From contig LR778135.1 of NCBI GenBank assembly GCA_902810075.1, forward strand, positions 868,001-932,000: 64,000 nucleotides of DNA. The letters run 5' to 3'. This document shows, one piece after another, positions 35,234 to 43,444 of the stretch; the first letter of the stretch is position 1; each line of letters opens with the position of its first letter. This DNA is from Ruminococcaceae bacterium BL-6. GTDB taxonomy: Bacteria > Bacillota > Clostridia > Oscillospirales > Acutalibacteraceae. Below the pieces are notes generated by a model. It was not told where the DNA came from. It searched no databases and worked only from the letters and a program-made list of their open reading frames with translations. A program made the translations under genes and the position numbers.

Positions 35234-36091
35234 TTAAGCTAATAACTCGAACGCCTTCTCGAACTGCCGGTCCAGAAAGTCGCGGTTGCCCTTCATCACC
35301 TGTTTCCAGTTTTCCCCGCCGTCGTGCCAGAACTCCGCGACATAGCGCCGGACCCCGCTTTCGTACAGCGCGGCGATCGCGTCGGGGAAGTCCACGTCCC
35401 CGCTGCCAAAGGGGATTTCCCGGAACTTTCCGGGAACCGTTTCCTTCAGGTGGGCGGATACGATATGCCCGGCTCCGGCCCGGATATCCCGGCAGACGGA
35501 TTGGGTGGCGTTGAAAAGGTTGCCGACGTCGGGGTAAACCTGAAGGTAGGGGGAGCCGATCTGCCGCACGTAATACACCGCTTTTTCCACGGTGTTCAAA
35601 AAGTCGTTTTCCATTGTCTCCATCCCCAGCGTGACGCCGTACTGGGCGGCCGTCATCGCGCCCTTGCGCAGGCTGCGGAAAAAATTCTCCTTCGTGCGGC
35701 CGCTGGAGGTCTCGTGATAATAGCAGTCGTAGCCCTGAAGCTGTACGATGCGGATGCCGAGCTTCATAGCGAGGAGCACCGCCTTGCGCAGCACCTGCAT
35801 CGCCGTTTCCGCTCCGCCCTCTATCGCGCTTCCCAGCGGGTATTTTCTCTGCGCGCTCAGGCAGATGGATTCAAAGCGGATGCCCGCTTTGCGGCCCGCC
35901 TCCAGAATCGACGCGATCTGCGCGCCGCTCCAATCCAGCCGCGCGATTTTGGCGTCGCTCTCATCCACGCTCAGCTCGACGAAATCATATCCGGCCTCTT
36001 TTGCCGAAGCCAGCTTTTCCCTCATCGTCAGGGAATCCGGCATGGATTTTTCATAGACCCCGAGCCGGTAGCCCCGGTCGTTTATACTCAT
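35234..36091 (-). CDS. L-ribulose/L-xylulose 5-phosphate 3-epimerase (UlaE/SgbU-like)
   Basis: A 285-residue TIM-barrel sugar isomerase. Recognised by RLGVYEKSMP at the start, the YDFVELSVDESD strand, LGMETMEN (metal Glu), YPDVGNLFN (metal Asp) and VAEFWHDG (metal Glu). UlaE/SgbU enzymes convert L-xylulose 5-phosphate to L-ribulose 5-phosphate. With the upstream LyxK-like kinase this gives a coherent L-xylulose route. Confidence 0.82.
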   Translation of the reverse strand: MSINDRGYRLGVYEKSMPDSLTMREKLASAKEAGYDFVELSVDESDAKIARLDWSGAQIASILEAGRKAGIRFESICLSAQRKYPLGSAIEGGAETAMQVLRKAVLLAMKLGIRIVQLQGYDCYYHETSSGRTKENFFRSLRKGAMTAAQYGVTLGMETMENDFLNTVEKAVYYVRQIGSPYLQVYPDVGNLFNATQSVCRDIRAGAGHIVSAHLKETVPGKFREIPFGSGDVDFPDAIAALYESGVRRYVAEFWHDGGENWKQVMKGNRDFLDRQFEKAFELLA

Positions 36092-36166
36092 ACCCGATCA
36101 CCGCCTTTTGATCCGCCCGCAGCAGGCGGCTGCGCCGCGCTTCCAATTTTTCAGCATGATATCCTC

Positions 36167-37237
36167 TCAGAACGTGATCGCGACTTTGAAATCGCCGTGC
36201 TTTCCGGTCGCGTACTCAAACGCCTTCTCCCATTCCTCGACCGGGAAGAAGCTTTTGATGACGCCGTCCGTTTTCAGCTTGCCGCTCGCAATGTTGTCGG
36301 TGACGAAGGGGTAGCAGTAGGGGCTCAGGTGGGAGCCGAGCAGGTCGAGCTCCTTGCTGTCCCCGATAATGGACCAGTCGGCCGTCGTAGGCTCGCCGAA
36401 CACGCTGAATTCCACGAAGCGCCCGAGCTTGCGCACGGCGGAAAGCCCCTGAAGCACGCTCTGGGGATGCCCGGTCGCCTCCACATAGATGTCGCAGCCG
36501 TAGCCGTCCGTCAGCTTCTGAATCTCCTCCACGACGTTCTGCCTGCCCGGGTTCATCACGAGGTCCGCGCCGAATTCCTTCGCCTTTTCCAGCCGGGAAT
36601 CCACCATGTCGAGGACGATCAGCAGCTTCGGGTTCTTCAGCCTGGCGTATGTAATCATGCCAAGGCCGAGCGTGCCCGCCCCGGAAATCACGACGACGTC
36701 GTCGCAGCCGATCTGCGCGCGGTCGATGCAGTGCTTCGAGCAGCTGTACGGCTCGATCAGCAGCGCCTTTTCCAGCGGCATGTCTTCGGGGACCCTGTGG
36801 ATCACCGCCGTTTTCGGGTAGCGGACGTATTCCGCCATGCCGCCGTTGTTTTCAGACTGGAAGCCGAAAATGTTGTGGGGCTGGCACATCCAGTAATGGC
36901 CGTCTTTGCAGAACCGGCATTTGCCGCACGGGACGATCTGGTCGGCGGTGATGCGGTCGCCGAGCCGGTAGCCGGTTACGTTTTCTCCCATGGCCACGAT
37001 TTTTCCGAGGAACTCGTGCCCGGGGATAAAGGGCGGCTTCACCCACGAGGGCTGGGTCTCATCCCCCCAGAATTTCGGGGCGCCGAGCTGGCATTTCAGG
37101 TCGCCGGCGCAGATGCCGCAGCCCTCGGTCTTGATGATGATGTCGTCGGGGCCGCATTCCGGCGCGGGGTACGCGGTCTCCAGCCGGTAATCCCCAAGCC
37201 CATAGGCGACGAGCGCTTTCATTGTTTTCGGATACAT
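36167..37237 (-). CDS. Zinc-dependent polyol dehydrogenase
   Basis: A 356-residue medium-chain dehydrogenase. It has GCGICAGDLKC (catalytic zinc Cys), GHEFLGKIV (His-Glu), the four-Cys structural zinc loop CGKCRFCKDGHYWMC, and a Rossmann motif ISGAGTLGLGMI. It is closest in pattern to sorbitol/erythritol/threitol dehydrogenases. In this operon it probably oxidises an imported pentitol or tetritol to the ketose that the kinase uses. Confidence 0.82.
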   Translation of the reverse strand: MYPKTMKALVAYGLGDYRLETAYPAPECGPDDIIIKTEGCGICAGDLKCQLGAPKFWGDETQPSWVKPPFIPGHEFLGKIVAMGENVTGYRLGDRITADQIVPCGKCRFCKDGHYWMCQPHNIFGFQSENNGGMAEYVRYPKTAVIHRVPEDMPLEKALLIEPYSCSKHCIDRAQIGCDDVVVISGAGTLGLGMITYARLKNPKLLIVLDMVDSRLEKAKEFGADLVMNPGRQNVVEEIQKLTDGYGCDIYVEATGHPQSVLQGLSAVRKLGRFVEFSVFGEPTTADWSIIGDSKELDLLGSHLSPYCYPFVTDNIASGKLKTDGVIKSFFPVEEWEKAFEYATGKHGDFKVAITF

Positions 37238-37267
37238 CGATATCCTTCCTTTCTGAAATGACTGGTA

Positions 37268-38395
37268 TTATTCGGGAACATGAATCCGTTCCCCTGTTTC
37301 CGGATCGAACAAATGGGTGCGTTCCGCGTGGAAGGACATGCGGATGGTCTGCCCTTTCTCATAATAGACGCTGTCGTTCGTCGTGATGTTGAGCAGCTGC
37401 CCGCCGACCCGCACGCCGACCCGGCGTTCGTCGCCGAGATCCTCGAAGATCGATACGGATGCCGGCGTGCTGAACGAGGAGCCGTCGTCGATCAGGATAT
37501 CCACGGGGCGCACGCCCAGGATCACCTCCATCCCGTTGTGGAGCGCCTTCTGGTATCTCTGCGGAACCTCGATGCGGATCTCGCTTTCGGGGAACGTGAA
37601 GAAGAACAGGCCGCCGATCTCCGCGATGACGGAAGGCAGCAGGTTCATCGGGGGGTCCCCGATGAACCCCGCGACGAAAACGTTCGCGGGATCGTCGTAA
37701 ACCTCGAGCGGCGTGCCCATCTGCTGAAGCTCCCCGTCCTTCATGATGACGATGCGGTCCGCGAGGGACATCGCCTCCATCTGGTCGTGCGTCACGATGA
37801 TCGTCGTGCATTTGATCTCGTGGTGCATCCGCTTGATCTCGTGCCGCAGCGTCTGGCGCATTTTGCCGTCCAGATGGCTCAGCGGCTCGTCGAGCAGAAG
37901 CAACCCCGGCCTTCTCACGATCGCGCGGGCGATGTTCACCCGCTGCTTCTGGCCGCCGGAAAGGGCGGTGGGCTTCCGGTCCAGCAGATCGTCCACCTTC
38001 AGCAGCGGAGCGACGTACCGGATGGATTTGTCGATTTCGTCCTCGCTCATCTTTTTCGCGCGCATGTTAAAGGCGAGGTTGTCGTAAACGCTCAGGGGCG
38101 GATACAGCGCGTAGTCCTCGAACGCGAGGCCGATGTTCCGGTCCTTCGGCATCAGGTCGTTGATCCGCGCGTCCCCGATGTAAATATCGCCCCGGGTGAT
38201 CTGCTCCAGCCCCGCGATCATGCGGAGCGTCGTCGATTTTCCGCAGCCGGAGGGCCCGAGGATCCCGATGAATTCGCCGTCGCTGCAGGAAAACGAAAGA
38301 TCCCTGACGGCAAGATTCGATTCTTTCTTTTTATGGAATAATTTTTTTTCGGCGTCGTACCGTTTGCAGACGCCGCGCAAAGTCAGCTGTGCCAC
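37268..38395 (-). CDS. Sugar/polyol ABC importer ATPase 1 (UgpC/MsmK-type)
   Basis: A 375-residue ATPase with Walker A GPSGCGKST, signature LSGGQKQRVNIARAI, Walker B LLLLDEPLSHLDG and a C-terminal TOBE/MOI domain (about 240-375). It overlaps the second ATPase gene by 13 bases. Presence of two different ATPases in one importer recalls the GlpS/GlpT glycerol system. Confidence 0.88.
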   Translation of the reverse strand: MAQLTLRGVCKRYDAEKKLFHKKKESNLAVRDLSFSCSDGEFIGILGPSGCGKSTTLRMIAGLEQITRGDIYIGDARINDLMPKDRNIGLAFEDYALYPPLSVYDNLAFNMRAKKMSEDEIDKSIRYVAPLLKVDDLLDRKPTALSGGQKQRVNIARAIVRRPGLLLLDEPLSHLDGKMRQTLRHEIKRMHHEIKCTTIIVTHDQMEAMSLADRIVIMKDGELQQMGTPLEVYDDPANVFVAGFIGDPPMNLLPSVIAEIGGLFFFTFPESEIRIEVPQRYQKALHNGMEVILGVRPVDILIDDGSSFSTPASVSIFEDLGDERRVGVRVGGQLLNITTNDSVYYEKGQTIRMSFHAERTHLFDPETGERIHVPE

Positions 38396-39555
38396 GTTTC
38401 CACCACGCCTTCCGCCTGTTTTGTCTTTTCCGCCGGGCGCTTTCCGCCGCTTCGCCCGATTGATTCCTTCGTCATCTCGTCGAAATACAGCAGGTCTTCC
38501 GTGTGGAACCGAAGGTAGATGTCGGAATCCAGCTCCGCCCTCGTGCTGTTCGGCGCGACGACGCGGACCTGGGTTTCCGCGACGGTCACGGTGACGATCA
38601 CCTTGTTGCCGATCGGCTCGCAGGCGTAGACGCTTCCCCTGACCCAGCCGTCCCCGCGGTTTTCAAAGCTGAAATCGATATCCGCGCCCCTGATGCCGAC
38701 ATCCACCGCCTTTCCGCCGTTTTCCCGCAGCGCCGCCGAAACGTCGCCGCGGGGAATCAGCGAAGTGTCCTTCGAAAAGGCGCGCAGCTTCAGGATGCCC
38801 TCTTCCTCGTACAGCTCCGCCGGGAAAAGGTTGATCTCCGGCTCGCCGAACAGCTTTGCCACGAACTCGTTCGCCGGCTCGTAATACATTTCGCGCGCCG
38901 TGCCAGTCTGCTCGAATTTCCCGTTGTTCAGCACCGCGATGCGGTCCGCGAGGGACATCGCCTCCATGTAATCGTGCGTGACGTAAATCGTCGTCGTGTT
39001 GAACGAGCTCTGCATCTCCTTGAGCTCCTCGCGCATGAAATGGCGAAGCTTTGCGTCCAGGTGCGCGAGCGGCTCATCCATCAGGAAGACGTTCGGCTCG
39101 CGAACCAGGCATCTCCCGATCGCGACACGCTGCCGCTGCCCGTTGGAAAGCTGAACCGGCCTGCGGTCCAGCAGGTTGCTGATGTTGAGCATTTTGGTGA
39201 CCCGGTCGACCGCGCTTTTGATGTACGCCTCGTCTTTTTTATAGAGCCTGCTGCGCATCGGGAACGCGATGTTGTCGTAAACCGAAAGCTGCGGGTAGAG
39301 CGCGTAATTTTCGAACACCATCGAGACGTTCCGGTTCATCGGCTCTACCTGGTTCACGGTTTTTCCATTGATTTTGACAAGGCCCTCCTGGGGAAACTCG
39401 ATCCCCGCGATGGTTTTCAGCAAGGTCGTCTTTCCGGCGCCGGCGGGGCCGAACAGGACGAAGAACTCGTTGTCCCTGACGCAGAGGCTGATATGGTCCA
39501 GCGCGGTTTTGTCCCCGTAGCGTTTTGTGATGTTTTCCAGTTCGATTTGAGCCAT
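38383..39555 (-). CDS. Sugar/polyol ABC importer ATPase 2 (UgpC/MsmK-type)
   Basis: A 390-residue ATPase. Walker A reads GPAGAGKTT, the signature is LSNGQRQRVAIGRCL (Asn where most have Gly), Walker B VFLMDEPLAHLD, and the H-loop VTHDYMEAMSLADR. A TOBE domain ends the protein. The altered signature suggests an asymmetric heterodimer with ATPase 1. Confidence 0.87.
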   Translation of the reverse strand: MAQIELENITKRYGDKTALDHISLCVRDNEFFVLFGPAGAGKTTLLKTIAGIEFPQEGLVKINGKTVNQVEPMNRNVSMVFENYALYPQLSVYDNIAFPMRSRLYKKDEAYIKSAVDRVTKMLNISNLLDRRPVQLSNGQRQRVAIGRCLVREPNVFLMDEPLAHLDAKLRHFMREELKEMQSSFNTTTIYVTHDYMEAMSLADRIAVLNNGKFEQTGTAREMYYEPANEFVAKLFGEPEINLFPAELYEEEGILKLRAFSKDTSLIPRGDVSAALRENGGKAVDVGIRGADIDFSFENRGDGWVRGSVYACEPIGNKVIVTVTVAETQVRVVAPNSTRAELDSDIYLRFHTEDLLYFDEMTKESIGRSGGKRPAEKTKQAEGVVETWHS

Positions 39556-39567
39556 ATTCTACCTCCG

Positions 39568-40404
39568 TTATCCCTTGACCGCGCCGAAGCTGAGGCCGCG
39601 CACCAGATGTTTCTGGATGAACAGGCACACGATCACTTCCGGCAGTACGGCAATGGTGGCGGCGACCGCGACCTGCCCGTAATGGACCGTGTCGGACGCG
39701 ATGTACCGCATGGATGTGATGGTGATGGTCTGCACGTTGAAGCCGCTCAGGATCAGCGGGAACGTGAAATCGTTCCACGCGAAGATGAAGGCCAGCAGGC
39801 CGGCCGCGACAAGCCCCGGCTTGATGAGCGGGACCAGCGTCTTCATGAAGATCTCATACCACCGGTAGCCGTCCAGCTCGGCGGCCTGCTCGATCTCGAC
39901 GCTGATGTCCTCGAAATAGCCGCGCACCACCCAGATGACCAGCGGCATCGTGACGAGCTGGTACACCCAGATCAGGCCGAAATACGTGTCGTAGAGGCCG
40001 ATTTTCTGAAAGATGAGGAAAACCGGCAGGCACACCAGAATCTCCGGCGCGAACTTGAACGAGAGGATGGTGAACGCGACGTCCTCTTTTTTGCGGAAAT
40101 CGTACCGCGCAAGGGCGTAGGCGATCGGGACGCCGGCTACGATGGTAATGACGACCGCCACCCCCGAAACCAGAAGGTTCTGGAAGAACGCCCTGAAGTA
40201 GTCCGTGCCGAAAAGCACGTTGCGGTAGTTTTCCAGCGTGGGGGTGAAACGGAACACGGTGTTGTACATCTGCACGTCGGATTTGAACGAGCACAGGACC
40301 ATCCAGATCAGCGGAAACAGGGCGAACAGCGCATAGATGATCAGCACAACGTTGCGCCCGAGCGCGCCCAGAAGGGAGCCTGCCGTTCTCTTGTTTTGAT
40401 TCAC
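39568..40404 (-). CDS. Sugar/polyol ABC permease (UgpE/MalG-type)
   Basis: A 278-residue permease with six membrane segments and the EAA loop EQAAELDGYRWYEIFMKTLVPLIKPG. A GTG start is used because AAGGAGGGAATC precedes it by the right distance; upstream residues read into the other permease gene. Partner of the next permease. Confidence 0.88.
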   Translation of the reverse strand: MNQNKRTAGSLLGALGRNVVLIIYALFALFPLIWMVLCSFKSDVQMYNTVFRFTPTLENYRNVLFGTDYFRAFFQNLLVSGVAVVITIVAGVPIAYALARYDFRKKEDVAFTILSFKFAPEILVCLPVFLIFQKIGLYDTYFGLIWVYQLVTMPLVIWVVRGYFEDISVEIEQAAELDGYRWYEIFMKTLVPLIKPGLVAAGLLAFIFAWNDFTFPLILSGFNVQTITITSMRYIASDTVHYGQVAVAATIAVLPEVIVCLFIQKHLVRGLSFGAVKG

Positions 40405-40418
40405 AGCGATTCCCTCCT

Positions 40419-41345
40419 TTAATAGCCCTGGGCCTGTTTTGCGAGCGCGCGCTGCCTTTTCACGATCGCCTTGGCGGAGTAGTTGATGATGACCCACAGC
40501 ACCAGCAGATACGGCAGCGAAGCGCCCACTTTAGAATACTTGAACGCCTCCATATAGGCCGTCAGGGACATGTTCATCAGGGAGTCCCCCGGGCCGCCCT
40601 TGGAAAGCGCGAAGATGATCCCGAATTCCTGAAGGGCCGCCATCAGGCGGAACAGCAGCGCAATGTACATGAACGGCTTGAGCATGGGGAAGGTGAGCGT
40701 CTTGAACGTGAACCACGCGCCGGCGCCGTCGACCTGGGCCGCCTCGAACGGGGATTTCGGCAGGGACTGGATCCCGGCCAGAACCAGCAGCAGCACGAAC
40801 GGGAGATTGACCCATGTGTCGATCAGCACGGCGGTGAACATCGCCGTTTTCGCGGACGACGCCCACGGAAAGTTGAACACGCCGATCAGGTTCAGAAATT
40901 TTTCCAGCACCCCGACCGAATTGGAAGTCATCAGCTGCCAGATCAGCACGGCGATCGCCGGGGCGACCATCAGCGGGAACGTGAACAGGACTTTCAGAAT
41001 CTTGTTGAACAGCGTGTTTTTCCGGAGCAGAAGGGCGATGACGGAACCAAGGACCATCTGAACTCCGGTTGCCAGAATCCCATATTCCAGCGTGACCAGC
41101 AGGGAGTGATAGAACTCGGCGTCCTTGAACATCCCGATCCAGTTTTTCAGCCAGACGAGATGCCAGTTTATGTTTTTGAACGAATAATTCGTAAAGGACA
41201 GGAAAATGGCCATAAAAAACGGAATCATGATCCCGATCAGGATGATCATTCCGGGCGCGATGATGAAATACGGGCGCATCCGGATGTTTTTGGGCACCTC
41301 GTTTTCAGGGGGGCCGGATTTTTTCGGGGTTGAAACTTTCTGCAT
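40419..41345 (-). CDS. Sugar/polyol ABC permease (UgpA/MalF-type)
   Basis: A 308-residue permease with six membrane segments (first: YFIIAPGMIILIGIMIPFFMAIFLSF) and the loop EAAQVDGAGAWFTFKTLTFPMLKPF. The ATG after AGAGAGGAAA is used. Second gene of the importer operon after the binding protein. Confidence 0.88.
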   Translation of the reverse strand: MQKVSTPKKSGPPENEVPKNIRMRPYFIIAPGMIILIGIMIPFFMAIFLSFTNYSFKNINWHLVWLKNWIGMFKDAEFYHSLLVTLEYGILATGVQMVLGSVIALLLRKNTLFNKILKVLFTFPLMVAPAIAVLIWQLMTSNSVGVLEKFLNLIGVFNFPWASSAKTAMFTAVLIDTWVNLPFVLLLVLAGIQSLPKSPFEAAQVDGAGAWFTFKTLTFPMLKPFMYIALLFRLMAALQEFGIIFALSKGGPGDSLMNMSLTAYMEAFKYSKVGASLPYLLVLWVIINYSAKAIVKRQRALAKQAQGY

Positions 41346-41433
41346 AACGGTTTCCTCTCTAGGTCTTGATCGATAAGGAACAGCGCAGGTTCCTTGAATT
41401 TTCAAACGGAGCCCCCGAGCCCTTATGCCGTCG

Positions 41434-41490
41434 GATTTGCGGAAAGGATGCTGCGTCGGAACGTGCCGGACAGCATCCTTCTTGCAAATC
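41434..41490 (-). terminator. Hairpin between binding-protein and permease genes
   Basis: AAGGATGCTG pairs with CAGCATCCTT, extended by GATTTGC with GCAAATC. Such stems after a binding-protein gene usually allow more binding protein than permease. Confidence 0.65.
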
Positions 41491-41553
41491 TGAAAAACAG
41501 AATCGGCTTACGGCTAAAGTCGGCGGCGCTTGCTTTTTTAAGCTGTGACGGTT

Positions 41554-42984
41554 TTAACCGACTTCCACGTCCTCCACGGCTTTATCCATTTTTGCTTTCA
41601 GGGTGTCCATCCCTTCCTGAACGCTCGAATATTTTCCGGCGACAATGTCCTGCAGCGTTTCGGCCCAGTCGGTCGTCGTTTCAAAGAAAGAGGGCTGGGG
41701 CGTGAACAGGATCGTCGCATTCTCGACCGTCTTCTGATAGGTCTCGATATAGCCGGACTGCTTCGCCATTTTTGCCTTGAAGCCTTCGTCCTCCCAGGTG
41801 GAGGTGCGGGTTGGGTCGACGTTTTTGCCTTCGACGGAAGCATAGCGGAAGAAATCCTTGCTGGTGAAGTACAGCAGGAAATACCACGCCGCATCCTTAT
41901 GTTTGGAATTGCTGTTCATCGCCATCGACCAGACCCACATGTTCGATTTCGGGGTGTCGCCCTCTTTTACAAGCGGCATGGTCGTCCACGCGATTTTTCC
42001 CGCTTCCTGAGACGCTCCGTCCCAGTTCTGCTGGATTCCGTTGTTGTCGGCATCGAACAGCATCGCGGCTTTTCCCGCGCCCAGGTCGGCTCCGGCTTCG
42101 TACCAGGTGTATTTCGCCCACGAGGACGCGCAGCCCTTCTTGATCAGGTCCACCCAGTAGCTCGTCATTTTGACCGCTTCGGGGGAGTTCACTTTGGAAA
42201 CCAGCTTGCCGTCTTCAATGGCGAAGTCCTTCGCGCCGTAGTTCGTGAATTCGCTCATATAGGCCGGGTGAATGGTGCCCCAGTCCCGCGCGCCGCGGAT
42301 CGCGAGGCCGTAGGAGCCGGGCCCGTTCCAGCCCTTGAGCTTCTCGCTCACCTCTGCGAGCTGATCCAGGGTCTTCGGAACCTCGAGATTCAGCTTTTTG
42401 AAAGCCTCCGTATTGTAGGCGAGCGAATAGATTTCAAAGTTCATGGGCAGCGCCAGCTGTTTCCCCGACCCGACCTTGTGGCCGGCCACGCCGTCCCATT
42501 TCAGGGCGTTCACGGTGGCGGGGATCAGATCTTTGAAATCATAGTCCGACGGCACTTTGCTGGGGTCGTTCAGGTAGGTGTTCAGGTCCTCCACATACCC
42601 GGCGGAGGAATAATCCCACAGCTGATAAGGGCCGGACATAAACAGATCCGGGTCGCCGGAGCGGCTGGAAAGGGATGTGGAGACCTTGTCGAAATAGTTT
42701 GCCTCCGGGGTGATGGAATGCTCCACCTTGATCCCCGTCGCTTTTTCGAACTCGGGGATTTTCGCGATGATCGCTTCGCCCGTGCAGTTCTGATTCAAAC
42801 TGACCTTCAGGGTCGTGCCGGAATACTTTTTCCAGTCGAAAGACCCGTTGGCCGCCGCGGAGCCCTGCGACGCCCCGGGATTCGCGGATGCCGCGGTGCC
42901 CGTGCTGCCGCCGGAGCAGCCGGAAAAGGTTCCGGCCAGCAGTGCCGATGCCAGTGCCAGTGCTAAATACCTTTTACCTCTCAT
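41554..42984 (-). CDS. Sugar/polyol ABC substrate-binding lipoprotein
   Basis: A 476-residue family 1 solute-binding protein with a signal peptide and lipobox FSGC (Cys about residue 22), a Gly/Ala/Ser linker, and motifs such as ATGIKVEHSITPEANYFDKVS and GKAAMLFDAD. First gene of the operon, after about 200 bp of AT-rich upstream DNA that should hold its promoter. Order binding protein, two permeases, two ATPases, then enzymes fits a GlpSTPQV-type polyol importer. Confidence 0.88.
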   Translation of the reverse strand: MRGKRYLALALASALLAGTFSGCSGGSTGTAASANPGASQGSAAANGSFDWKKYSGTTLKVSLNQNCTGEAIIAKIPEFEKATGIKVEHSITPEANYFDKVSTSLSSRSGDPDLFMSGPYQLWDYSSAGYVEDLNTYLNDPSKVPSDYDFKDLIPATVNALKWDGVAGHKVGSGKQLALPMNFEIYSLAYNTEAFKKLNLEVPKTLDQLAEVSEKLKGWNGPGSYGLAIRGARDWGTIHPAYMSEFTNYGAKDFAIEDGKLVSKVNSPEAVKMTSYWVDLIKKGCASSWAKYTWYEAGADLGAGKAAMLFDADNNGIQQNWDGASQEAGKIAWTTMPLVKEGDTPKSNMWVWSMAMNSNSKHKDAAWYFLLYFTSKDFFRYASVEGKNVDPTRTSTWEDEGFKAKMAKQSGYIETYQKTVENATILFTPQPSFFETTTDWAETLQDIVAGKYSSVQEGMDTLKAKMDKAVEDVEVG

Positions 42985-43223
42985 TCGTACAAACCTCCCA
43001 AAATTGAATTGTCGACTTTAGTCATCAACCGCTATCTATATTAACTAAAATCCTCACGGAAAGAAATAAAATATTTTTATATAATCATCAAACTGATTAT
43101 TTTTTGAAAATATTATTAAAAATTTTTATACTTTTTTGTGATAAGCGCCAAATCCTTACGATTTCGTGAAAGAATGATCAATCGCGCTTCCGCCGCTCGA
43201 CAAAAGGGAAGGAATGTGCTATT

Positions 43224-43250
43224 ATGAAAAAAACAAAAAAGATCGGGTGA
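43224..43250 (+). CDS. Leader peptide MKKTKKIG before the ABC-F gene
   Basis: An eight-codon frame with AAGGA about 12 bases upstream of the ATG, at the start of a 195-nt leader. It is followed by a series of GC-rich stems and a terminator just before the ABC-F ribosome site. Short leader peptides of this kind control many ribosome-protection genes by drug-induced stalling. Inferred from layout. Confidence 0.5.
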   Translation: MKKTKKIG

Positions 43251-43391
43251 AAAAATGCGCAGATAATCTATTTTTCGAGCAAAACGGAACGTTCGCTGTG
43301 GCCCGCCCCTGCGGGCTTTGTTCCGGTGCCGAAAAGTGGATGCCTGCGCAGGCGCCGCCGCACTTTTTCGCGGCGCGCCCTTCCGCCGGCG

Positions 43392-43429
43392 AAATCTGCT
43401 TTTCGGCTGATCCGAACAGCAGATTTTTT
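43392..43429 (+). terminator. Attenuator terminator in the ABC-F leader
   Basis: AAATCTGCT pairs with AGCAGATTT (inner pairing of TTTCGG with CCGAA), followed by T residues, ending 4 bp before the ABC-F ribosome site. Two further stems lie upstream at about 43300-43317 and 43348-43378. Confidence 0.7.
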
Positions 43430-43444
43430 GTTGGGGGAATGTTG

